64,000 bases of DNA. Origin: Bryum argenteum (Eukaryota > Streptophyta > Bryopsida > Bryales > Bryaceae). A program made the translations under genes and the position numbers. Numbering within the stretch: position 1 is the stretch's first letter; the number at the start of each line of letters is the position of its first letter. The stretch covers positions 1,160,727-1,224,726 of the forward strand of contig CM073327.1 of assembly GCA_037043015.1 (NCBI GenBank). The letters are read 5' to 3'. The notes below the pieces were generated by a model. The model was given only the letters and a program-made list of their open reading frames with translations. It had not been told where the DNA came from and did no database searches. Shown here in pieces: positions 36,800-46,213 of this stretch.

Positions 36800-37640
36800 C
36801 ACTCATAAGACTAATTTCGTGATTACACTAAATTCCTACCTGTCTTATGACTACTATAGTCATCCCTTAGTCACCACATCCGTATGTTTTATTTCGTTTT
36901 CTACCATTCTTTATACTAATTTACTATGTACACTATATTCACACCTCCCTTATGACTACCGTAGTCATAACTTAGTCATCAGAGTAGTTTTATAATAAGT
37001 AGTTTCGACCACCCATAAGACTAATTTAGTGTCTACACTAAATTCCCACCTACCTTATGACTGCTGTAGTCAGAACTTAGTCAAAGGCAGTTTTTTTTTA
37101 ATTCTGTTTTCGACCACTCATAAGACTAATTTCTTTTCTAAACTAAATTCCTACCTGCCTTATGACTGTCGTAGTCAGAACTTAGTCAAGAGGCAGTTAG
37201 TTTTTTTAAATTTTTTTTTGTCGCGACCACTGATAAGACTAATTTATTGTCTACACTAAATTCCTATATGCCTTATGACTGTCGTAGTCAGAACTTAGTC
37301 AAAAGGCAGTTACTTTTTTTTTTTTTGTTTAATTTTATTACATCTCTGCTAAAAGGACTAATTTCTTGTCTATACTAAATTCCTACCTGCCTTATGACTG
37401 TCGTAGTCAGAACTTAGTCAAAAGGCAGTTAGTTTTTTTTTTTTTTTTTTAAATTTATTACATCTCCGCTAATAAGATTGATTATTGTCTACACTAAATT
37501 CCTACGTGCCTAAAGACTGTCGTAGTGAGAACTTAGTCAAAAGGCAGTTAGTTTTTTTTTATTTTAATTTTTTTACATCTTCGCTAATAAAACTAATTTA
37601 TTGTCTACACTAAATTCCTACCTGCCTTATGACTACGGTA
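36800..37640. repeat. Left subterminal satellite, eight copies of 105-120 bp
   Basis: Copies begin CTAATTT (or a variant) at 36,811, 36,916, 37,021, 37,126, 37,239, 37,358, 37,478 and 37,593, each followed by ACACTAAATTCCTACCTGCC, a TATGACTGTCGTAGTCA palindrome and AACTTAGTCA. The first four are 105 bp apart; later ones are longer because of poly-T expansion. In CACTA elements, subterminal repeats are where the transposase binds. The GACT...AGTC palindrome is the obvious candidate site here. Confidence 0.85.
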
Positions 37641-38014
37641 CTCATAATATAGTCAACCCAAGGGTTTTTTTATGCAGTCACTGGTTCAACAAATTTGACT
37701 ATAATTAGGAGTAAGTCGTTCGTACGACAAAAATCAACATGAAGCCGATTGTCATCAGGTACTCGTCCACACTATCTCTTACACTACGCGTACTACATGA
37801 CCGTATATACCGACAACGCTTCCTATCACTCCTCTGCACCCTCCTCTGAATCCAACAAATTCTGGTGGGTTTCCTTTGTGGTCAATCTTCTAGAAGTGCC
37901 GTGATCATGAGTTTGTACTTCTGCTTCCACGAGTGTGTATTGAGGTCTCAGGCCCTCATACTCTTCGTCTCTACCTAACCGTAGACTCTGCAATTCCGGT
38001 CTTCCCGCAGCTCT

Positions 38015-39257
38015 TCACTCCACTCTTGCACCACGTGGCTGTCGGCGTAAACCGACCTTCCATCCACTGTTCTCTTCCTCATCGCAGAAAAATACTTGTT
38101 GTACGTGAAGGGGAAACGCAAAGGAGTCCGCTGAGTATGGAATCAACCGATCAAATCTGAACAATGTGAATCCATATTCGTCGGTTTTCATTGTAGCACG
38201 AGCTCCCCTTCTATTTGCTTGTGCCCACGTACAGTCCAACACCACAACTTCAAATTTTACAATGACCAATATTTGTAGGCCCTTTCATATGGCCTATGAC
38301 TATTTGTAGGCCCTTTCATATGGCCTATGACTATTTGTAGGCCCTTACAGATGGCCTATGACTATGCGTAGTCATTCCGCAGCGGAAGAATGACTATATG
38401 CAGACATACTCCTTAGCCGACGCATGACCACATTCCAAAATAAAACTAGGGGCTAATACGACTACGCATGGATGTTCCCCTTCAAGTAATGACTACGTGT
38501 AGTCATCTTTTGCACAATATCCTGTACGGAAATGTTTCCGTACTGTGAGCGCAAGTTCCATGCAGTTCTAAGAGAGGATTTGGTGCATACTCTCTGTAGT
38601 CTTCGATGATTTTAGCGTTGTTCATCACAAAATCATGGATCCATTGCTGCAGTTCCGAAGAGAGTAAGCGTCGTCTCCCGTTCTCCTCTAGAACTTCATC
38701 ATTCATAGTACTAGGCTCCTCTTTGTCGTCCCATATACGCCGTGTCGTCATGCTCCAGTTCTTCATGTACTCTGTGCAGAATCCGAGCGTCTCCTCCATG
38801 ATATACCCTCGTGCCATCGAACCCTCCGGTTTTGCTCGTTGCCGTACATATTCCTTTAAGGTTTTGAGATACCGTTCCAGGGGGTACATCTAGCGTGTAT
38901 GCACTAGGCTACAAATGACTAATTGTTGCACTAGGTCGATTGGAAGATGTGACATGACATCGGAATGGATGTCGAGAAAATTGGATCGCGCTTGTACTTC
39001 CGTAGGTGTCTGCAGATGGTTTTTCGAAAAACCATTCTTCCACCCATGCATTTCTTACATGGGCAACGGTAACTTTTTAGACTGCGTAGGTCTGCTTCTC
39101 TCTCTTTGATGTCCCACAATTGCAAGTGCAGAAGATCTTCGCGCGATGTTGGATCCATATCAACTTGCGATCTCCACCTACACTGAATGCATACATATTT
39201 TTCGTACCTCAGTTTTTTTAGAGAAAGAATTCCAACACAGGACGAAGTTACGTACAC
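38015..39257 (-). pseudogene. TNP2-type transposase with its catalytic core deleted
   Basis: On the minus strand, 39,257-38,931 encodes a transposase-associated N-terminal domain (SYRCPCKKCMGGRMVF ... ICRHLRKY). 38,945-38,503 encodes DUF4218 (HLPIDLVQQL, VHTR, then MYPLERYLKTLKEYV, RQRAKPEGSMARGY and a C-terminal HDF motif region). 38,269-38,015 encodes DUF4216 (TKTDEYGFTLFRFDRLI-like text and VQQVFFCDEEENSGWKVGLR). The Transposase_21 core that normally separates the first two is absent. At 38,892-38,890 a TAG stands where the family usually has Trp before MYP. Between DUF4218 and DUF4216 lie GACTA/TAGTC words and a 31-bp tandem repeat. Confidence 0.8.
38270..38365. repeat. 31-bp tandem repeat, about three copies
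   Basis: TTTGTAGGCCCTTTCATATG followed by GCCTATGACTA repeats with a 31-bp period (GGCCC at 38,278, 38,309 and 38,340). The third copy is slightly changed. It lies between the DUF4216 and DUF4218 coding blocks. Confidence 0.75.
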
Positions 39258-39925
39258 TCTATGAAATTATTAGTTTTTCCCTGAAAGAGCATGACTAAAA
39301 AAAACAACCATCTGTGTAGTTTTGCTTATGACCTCTGTCACGAATGAGAAAAAAAATTCGTATCTGATGCAATTCATTCTGACCGCAATGCTACAAATTG
39401 TTGAATTGAAAAATGGTCACTTGTGTTTTGCAACGAGCATACTATACAACAACTGAAGAAGTGCCGTTAACAAACACAAAAAAAAGCACATGGGTATGAA
39501 TGGTCGGACAAAATTCTAATGCGACCAAAATTCATCTTTCACAATGAAAGGGTTGCGAACATATCAAAGTTCATTGTCTTTCTTTTTAGAAAACAAAATT
39601 ATTCATTTTCTAAATAGTTTGTTTACGTAGTGAAAGAAAATTATCCGTTTACCTGAGAAAGAATGGACCCTAACTTGAAGATTAAATCCAGCAATGAAGA
39701 ATGTCTTTTGCTCCTAGGTGAAGGACTCCAGCTGTACCTGCAGTTTGATTTCATGGGAATGAGAGATCACATGGCTGTCCAGGAGATGATGACATAAAAT
39801 ATTTAGTAATAAAAAAACCAATTGAAAAAATCTCGACGAAGATATGACTACGACTAGTCATAAGTTTAAATTGATTGACTAGTAAATGGCGGCGGTGATC
39901 ATTTATTGCACCCAGCCGCCAAATT

Positions 39926-42320
39926 TTGAACTTGATCTCCGAAATGAGATCTCACTTAATTGCACAACCTCTCCACTCCAGTGCATCACCGAGGCCACTC
40001 TCTCTCAATCAAGTTAGGAAGCCTGCTCTCCTTCCTTCTCCACTTGATCAAGGGATTGAGAGGACCGATAGTGAGGAAGATAACACTGACAAGAGCGACA
40101 ACCTCTACGACACTGAATCAGACGCGGAGAAGGAGATGCCTTAGTCCGAGGAGGCAGCAGCGTTGGTAGAAGGGTCGAAGAAGTCAGCGTCGGAGGGAGC
40201 GTCGGAGGAAGGAGAGGACGACTCCGGCGACGATAAGGAGCAATCGGGGGAGGAGTTCGAAGAGAAGGCAGCGTCGAAGGAGGAGTTCGAAGAGTATATT
40301 GATTGAAATGAACCATGAGAAGTACTTCTACAATCAAGAGGTGTTCGGTTACTCCCCACTTCTGTTAATTTCTGCACTCCGCAAAAGTCGAGTTTTAGTT
40401 TATAGTTAGTCTTGACTGTACCGATCTCCATATGGGTCATAGTTCTGATTCTATGGAAAACGCTAAGTTGACGTCTCACTTGCTTTACTAGCAACGCTGT
40501 GGCACGTCTTCCGGTCCCCTCGAAGCTACTGAACTTTCACTACAAGAAGCTCTCGACCGGGAGGCGCAGATAAAGAAGCTTGAGGTGCAGCTCAAAAAAG
40601 AAATTGCTCGGTTGAAAGATGAGCTATTTAAGGTGCGTATGTAAGCTAATCCACATCTGCTCTATTATATTGAGTTTAATATTCTATCAGACACCATATG
40701 AAGACTCATCACGTCACTAGGAAGCACTTACACTTCTACCGACTGTGTACCACGTCAATGTACAAATTACTGTCGGTTTCTACATCATACAAGGATTTTG
40801 AAGATGTTACAATGTGATGTCTACATTTGTGATTTACTTAGTGTTGATTCTAAATGTCTGTATGAGGACCTTATGATTGAGTATCGTATGGAATGTGAGC
40901 ACCAACACATACTATTGTATCTACTTATGTAAACTGTCTGACCTTATTGGACAAAGTATGCTTCATTCTCAAATAATGCGTTTTCTCATATGAGAGACAC
41001 ATGCTGAGTTGGATCGAAGAGAGAAAAGGGTGACCAAGACGCTCGATGAGCTAGAGTGCAAAATTGCAAGCTTGAAAACCAGTCTTACAGAGGAGCGGGA
41101 GAGTCATGCACGTACCTGCTTTCTGAGGGATGATTTCATGAACTCGTTGGCGGAAAACCATGCCAGAAGCTTCTGAGCTCCGAACGGTCCACTATCGAAC
41201 AACAGGTACAGTCGTTCCCCTTTTTGAAAGAAATCTACCATATTGTATTATCATTACAAACCTCCCCTATCATGGTGTAACTATACATGAATCATGAGAT
41301 TCTTTGCTACTGTACAGTAATATGAAGAATATTAGAATTCTCAAGGTTTCAATAGGGATTGTCGACTGTAGAAAAGATTACACCAGCTTATTCTGAAGGT
41401 GTCTAGAGTTCAAAGTCACTCTATGTTTGACCTCCTAGGCAAACCAAATTGTGGACCTCGAGATCAGGATAGCAAACTACAAAAAAGAGGGAGCAAAAAA
41501 CATCAAGGTAATATATTTAAAAACCAGGAAACTGTGATATACATGACATCGATAGAATTTTAGGAGTAGTTTGAAGCTTTGCAACCTTAGTAGGAGACAT
41601 TTATTTGTCCAAAGAGCTACCATCAGATCGTATCATCTTGCAGGGAAGGAGACCAGAATTTGATCCCGGATGTGTGAAAAACGGTTTATCAGCTCTTACC
41701 CAGGTTTAGAACTCATCTGAAGAAGAGCTTGTTAGTGCATTATCATTCTCTTCGAGACAATACTCTTTCATTACAAGCTTGTGGCTTTCTGAAGTAATTT
41801 CTTGCCTTCAGGGAACCAAGGATGAGAGTGACAGGGTTCAAAAGCTGCAATTTGAGCTAGCAGCTTTAAGAAAACAATACAATAATAAGCAGGATGAGAA
41901 CAGCAGAAGCGTGAACATGCTAAAATTCGAACTTGAGAATGTGAAGCTAGGGTATGAAAACATTTGCAGCATTTGCAGCTTCGGCGTCCAGATGTTGAGG
42001 CTAGTGAAACAAATGAGCAGCTTGCTCAGAATCGGGTCAAGGCATTGGAGACTCAGGTATCATTGAGACATTCATTATATCAGCAGCATGCAGTTTACAA
42101 TTTGATGTTTACAATTTTTCCATTAGACACACTCTGGTTCTTCTGTAATTACTCGTTTGAAAGCTTACCATGTTGATTGAAATGTTCGCAGGTGGTGAAC
42201 CTTCGTATCCACTATGCACAGAGACTGAAAGAATTGATGGATAAACTGGCGGAGAGCAGTAATGAACACGACAAACTCAAACTAGCTGCGGAAAATGTTG
42301 CGTGCAATACAAAAAAATAA
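39926..42320 (+). CDS. Multi-exon acidic/coiled-coil protein carried by the CACTA element
   Basis: A plus-strand gene divergent from the transposase relic. Pieces joined by good GT-AG sites: an acidic segment at 39,926-40,310 (TDSEEDNTDKSDN ... EEGEDDSGDDKEQSGEEFEE) interrupted by an in-frame TAG at 40,142-40,144; heptad-like exons at about 40,490-40,632 (QEALDREAQIKKLEVQLKKE), 41,012-41,203 (KTLDELECKIASLKTSLTEE), 41,441-41,508 (QIVDLEIRIANYKKEG), 41,810-42,057 (VQKLQFELAALRKQY) and from 42,192 (VVNLRIHYAQRLKELMDKLA) to a stop near 42,320. It could be the accessory DNA-binding protein of the element or a captured host gene. No known domain was recognised. The acidic 5' part may be a separate reading unit. 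Confidence 0.55.
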
Positions 42321-42499
42321 CTCCAACCTTCAGTCATTGTCTGTGCTTGTCTAATGGTATATAGTCTCGTTTGTATGGAATGCAGGCAGGCATGTAAAAG
42401 GAGGAAGCTCCATCACAGTGAAGGAGGATCACCAGAGGCTCTGTTGTAGAAATAAAGGGTGTTGGTGAAGGTGTAGTCGTAGGTGCGCAGGCGTATATC

Positions 42500-43720
42500 T
42501 AGACATTTTACCGCATTATCACAAGTAGACTATATGTATTCATCCTCTCTAGTATCGTAATCGGAAACGGTGACGACATGTAGTCATCCTATCTAGCTCA
42601 ATATTTGCGAACCATGACTAATCATAGTCACTATATGTAGGCATATGACTATAATTTGTAGTCATATGACGTAGTCTCGTGTTCGTAGATATGACTATGC
42701 TTAGTCAATGTCTACGAACATTTCCACACAAACAATCGTTTTGGTATATTCATTACGATGGTTCCGTTGTTGAATGCATGACTATTCGTGGTGACTGTAT
42801 TGAGAGAGAATGACTATATGTAGTCAACTAGCATGCATTGTTTCATTGCCATGAGTGTACGTAGTCAGTATTTGTAGTGAAGTTATGGAGGGCATGACTA
42901 TTCGTAGTGAGCCTCTGCACAGTGTTTAAAAACTGTATGTCTACACGTAGTCATCAGCGACAGAACTCTCCGTCCAAAAAGATAACTTTTAAATTCCAGT
43001 TGGAACCCTTCATATGACTAACTGTAGTCGTGTTGTGTGCTAAATGTAGTCAATGTAGTAGTTAAGCATCCCGTAGTACTGACTAGCAGTAATTAACTAA
43101 TTGACTATTGAGATGTACATTTACGACTATTTATAGTCATTGAAGTCATCAAAAACCTCGCCAGGTATTCGTGGAAATACAACATAGTTCACAAGAAGAT
43201 GACTAAAGATTGTCATCCTGTGGACTATGAGTAGTCCTCACATGCGAAGTGAAGACTAGAGTATGTCAGTCCCATGACTACCGTTTCAGTGAATACCTCC
43301 CGAGGATGACTCTATGTAGTCAGTTGCATATTATCTTGTGACTATGTTTAGTCACACACTGTCAGCATATTATGACTAATCGTAGTCATCTCTCACTTTT
43401 AGCCAATCTGACTACAGATAGTCATATGTCCACGTCACCTCACATGGTCACTGCTGACGTGGCCTCATTTCCACGTCACCTCACATGGTCACTGCTGACG
43501 TGGCCGTATGACTGTCTGTAGTCAGATGATTATGCCACGTCACTCTGCCCCGGCAGCCCCCAAACGAGGTCTCAAAAACTCCTTTGGGAACGAACCTATG
43601 GGAACGCCTGTAGTCATCCCATCTGACTTGTCCGATCTGACCAGGTACCCGACTAGTTGGTTGACTAAATGTAGTGCGGTCAGAGTGTCCGCAATGTCGA
43701 TTTTGAGTCAGAAAACCCAG
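42500..43720. repeat. Right subterminal array of GACTA/TAGTC palindromes
   Basis: Dozens of ATGACTA(N4-6)TAGTCAT-type palindromes and half-sites occur, for example ATGACTATATGTAGTCA near 42,810 and TGACTAATCGTAGTCAT near 43,375. Unlike the left end they are not in a regular long-period array. They stop close to the right TIR. Confidence 0.85.
43430..43505. repeat. Two identical 35-bp units with CCACGTCA...TGACGTGG arms
   Basis: CCACGTCACCTCACATGGTC followed by ACTGCTGACGTGGCC occurs at 43,430-43,464 and again, identical, at 43,471-43,505. Each unit carries two inverted ACGT-core sites of the kind bound by plant bZIP factors, and another CCACGTCA lies near 43,535. A regulatory role for the element end is inferred only. 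Confidence 0.7.
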
Positions 43721-43818
43721 TCAGAATTGACACGTTTTTCTAGTAGTGTCTTGAACTCGTATTAAATCTCAAACAATAGTTGCATATGTTGTATTACGGG
43801 AAAAGAGTGATTGCCTAC

Positions 43819-44097
43819 CTAAACTCTACAATCCAAAAGAGACTGCTGGCCAAGTGTTTGAAGAGGAGCCGGGAAAATTGCTGCTGTCGTTCTACAAATC
43901 TCCATCTCCTTCTCAAAGTCCGTTATGAACACAACGTGCACGATCACATTGTTCGCAATGGCATTTAGAACGTCCTTCACGCTAATTTCAACTTCTTTTC
44001 CACCTCGACACGCCTTTTCCCTTTCATCCAACACGGATTCTACACTGCTTACCATCGCTTCTACTAATCCCTGCAAGTAACTCAAGTATCTAAACAA
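43819..44097 (-). pseudogene. Possible cytochrome P450 fragment
   Basis: The minus frame reads LVEAMVSSVESVLDEREKAC ... VEISVKDVLNAIANNVIVHV then VFITDFEKEMEICRTTAA. This resembles the P450 region just after the WxxHR motif, where CYP72-clan proteins have a DVISxxAFGTDFEKG-type segment. No heme-binding Cys or other P450 motif is present nearby, so at best it is a relic. It lies between two CACTA insertions (ending 43,748 and starting 44,278), and sequence right of the second includes a hydrophobic minus-strand stretch (VLSALAVVLVAAVASTIVSL, about 45,730-45,800) that might be its membrane anchor. Confidence 0.4.
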
Positions 44098-44277
44098 TTG
44101 ACTCTATTGCAGAAAGCTATGATTGTAACATGCCGACCGACTCAAAAAACAATCTTAAATATAAAAAAGATGACTGAATACTACAATATCATGTTCCAAG
44201 AATTAGTACCGCAGAAGTGGTTAGAAGGGAAAATTGAGGTAAGTTTATCATTACGAATTCCAATAAATTTTGAACAT

Positions 44278-44745
44278 CACTACTAGAAAATCCAACGTCC
44301 AAATCAACATGAAAACGTTGAAATTTTCAGTTGATTCGGACGCGTTGATCCGGACATTGATCAACACAAAAGTGTTGATATCATCTGTTGATTCGGTCAA
44401 GCATAATTCATTTTTTCTACTAGATTAAAATTAAAATAAAAACAACCAGTGGGGCCCACCTTGAACTGGGCCATCACACGAGTGGGGCTCACCTCATACT
44501 CCTCCGAGGCCCAAGTGCTGGGGGCCAAGATCGAACCCACGACCTCCCGGTTCCTTACTCACGTCCTTCGCCACTACACCACCTAAGTCCATGTATGGGC
44601 ATGAGTGTTTTAATTTTTTAATTATAGGGAAACTGCCCCATTGGCTATTAATTTGCCTTGTAAAAATGTTTTTTTTTCAAAAAAAATTTTGCACTATTTC
44701 ATGCAGGTATTTTTCTACATATAGAAAACATTTCAAAAAATTTTG

Positions 44746-44786
<41 letters not shown>

Positions 44787-45438
44787 TATAGGCTGAGGCA
44801 TCTTTTTACTGCCCAGCAGACTTTGAATATTTTTCACGATGAAAAAAAAAAAAAAATTCAAACTTTTTTTATGCTCTATTCCATGCATGTATTTTTCTAC
44901 ACGTAGAAAAAATTTCGAAATTTTTTAAATTTTGTTTTTTTTTTGAGGCTGGGGCGTCTTTTTACTGCCCAACAGACTTTGAATTTTTTTCACGATGTAA
45001 ATTTTTTTTTTTTTTTCAAAATCTTTTTATGCTCTATTTTGTGCAGGTATTTTTCTACATGTAGGAAAAATATCAAAAAGTTTTGAGTTTTTTTCTTTTG
45101 AAGAAGTGAGGATGCCCCAAAGCATCTTCGTTTTTCATTTTGCATTTTAATTAATGTCAGAAAAATATTTAAAAGATTCCCAAAGATTCCAAAGATTCTA
45201 GAAGATTCCAAAAGATTCCTTGATTATTTCATAAGATACCAAAAATATTCCAAAAATATTCCATATTTGATAAAATTTTGTTGATTCGGTCATTACACTA
45301 CTCAAATCAACAAAATATATTTAGCAAACCGTTTATTTTTACAAAAGCTTAAAAATCAATGAAAACGGTCAATGCAGTGCCCCAAACAACAAAAATCTGT
45401 TGATTTTATGTTGATTTGGTCACAATTTTCTAGTAGTG
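44278..45438. mobile_element. Non-autonomous CACTA element, TSD CAT
   Basis: Termini CACTACTAGAAAAT at 44,278 and its exact complement at 45,425-45,438, flanked by CAT (44,275-44,277 and 45,439-45,441). The next inner block CCAAATCAACAT is also inverted at both ends. GTTGAT/ATCAAC words fill both subterminal regions. The 1,161-bp interior has a tRNA-like module (about 44,523-44,592) and three diverged tandem units with CTTTTTACTGCCCA and TATTTTTCTACA words. No coding capacity. Confidence 0.9.
44523..44592 (-). other. tRNA-related module inside a CACTA element
   Basis: On the minus strand a box-A-like TGGTGTAGTGGCGAAGG (44,581-44,564) is followed by a box-B-like GGGTTCGATCTTGG (44,538-44,525), about the spacing of a tRNA internal promoter. 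It lacks a convincing cloverleaf and acceptor stem, so it is not called as a tRNA gene. A counterpart sits at 53,431-53,497 in the related element. Confidence 0.5.
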
Positions 45439-45441
45439 CAT

Positions 45442-46213
45442 GTACGTACCGTGCGCCTCATTAAGGCCTCATGTTAAAGCTGGCCCAGAATGCGACTCCC
45501 AGTGTTTGCTTATCCTCAAGACAGTGCCTCGGAACCATCTCCGTCATGTACTCCCATGACACGCCATCATACTACACAATGTAATCTTCCACGGACACCC
45601 AAATGATTCTTCTCCTTGCCGAGCATGAGAACCAGTTTTGTAAATCCGAGCCTTGTTTGTCTTCTTCAGATATCAATGTCTCTATCAACAACCATTGGTG
45701 ATCATGAGCGCATCATACAAGTAGCTCTTTAGCAGGCAACTAAGCTCACGATCGTGCTTGCTACCGCCGCCACCAGCACCACCGCCAACGCGCTCAACAC
45801 ATCTCTAGAACGTCGAATATCCGTCTCAAATTTGCCTTCTATGAGTTGTTTTATTGTAACAATCTATTTACAATCAGCCATTGTAAAGGCATTGTAAATT
45901 TCAAAAAGCAATGACTAAATATGTAACGTTTCAAGTAAAAACATCTCAATTTTGTTTCAATTAAAGTGATTCACAATGTTGATCCAATTTCAACATATTC
46001 AATATGGATGTTGTACCTCATTGCAATACTATGGTTGAAAACTGGTTTTGAAACAATGTCTCAACAATGGTTTATCAATGATTATTGATGCTTAGCCTTT
46101 AGTACTCCATTGCGTTCACTATTGCAAAGTCTTGATGTTATATTTAATATGAATACATATTGTACATGTATAAACATAAAAGCAAATACTTGTCAAAATG
46201 TATGAATTTCATA
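45442..46213. other. Sequence between the CACTA MITE and the Plavaka gene
   Basis: No confident gene. The first 400 bases are GC-richer and may be relic coding DNA on the minus strand. From 45,850 AT-rich DNA with repeated CAATG words leads to the Plavaka 3' end. Confidence 0.35.

Larger units (their letters stand above)
36431..43748. mobile_element. Complete 7.3-kb CACTA transposon, TSD TCT
   Basis: The left terminus CACTAATAGAAAAGGGTGTC (36,431) and the right terminus, read inward from 43,748, CACTACTAGAAAAACGTGTC, match at 27 of the first 30 bases. Both are flanked by TCT (36,428-36,430 and 43,749-43,751). CACTA ends and a 3-bp duplication define the superfamily. Inside are a left subterminal array (36,470-37,720), a minus-strand transposase relic (38,015-39,257), a plus-strand multi-exon coiled-coil gene (39,926-42,320) and a right subterminal array (42,500-43,720). 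The main transposase core is deleted, so the element cannot move on its own. Confidence 0.9.

Noticed and set aside
36800..37640. Regular direct repeats with palindromes, superficially CRISPR-like
   Set aside because: Repeats fill most of each period, there are no unique spacers, and they sit in the subterminal region of a eukaryotic CACTA element.
44523..44592. Minus-strand tRNA gene
   Set aside because: Box A and box B are only approximate and no complete cloverleaf with acceptor stem can be drawn.
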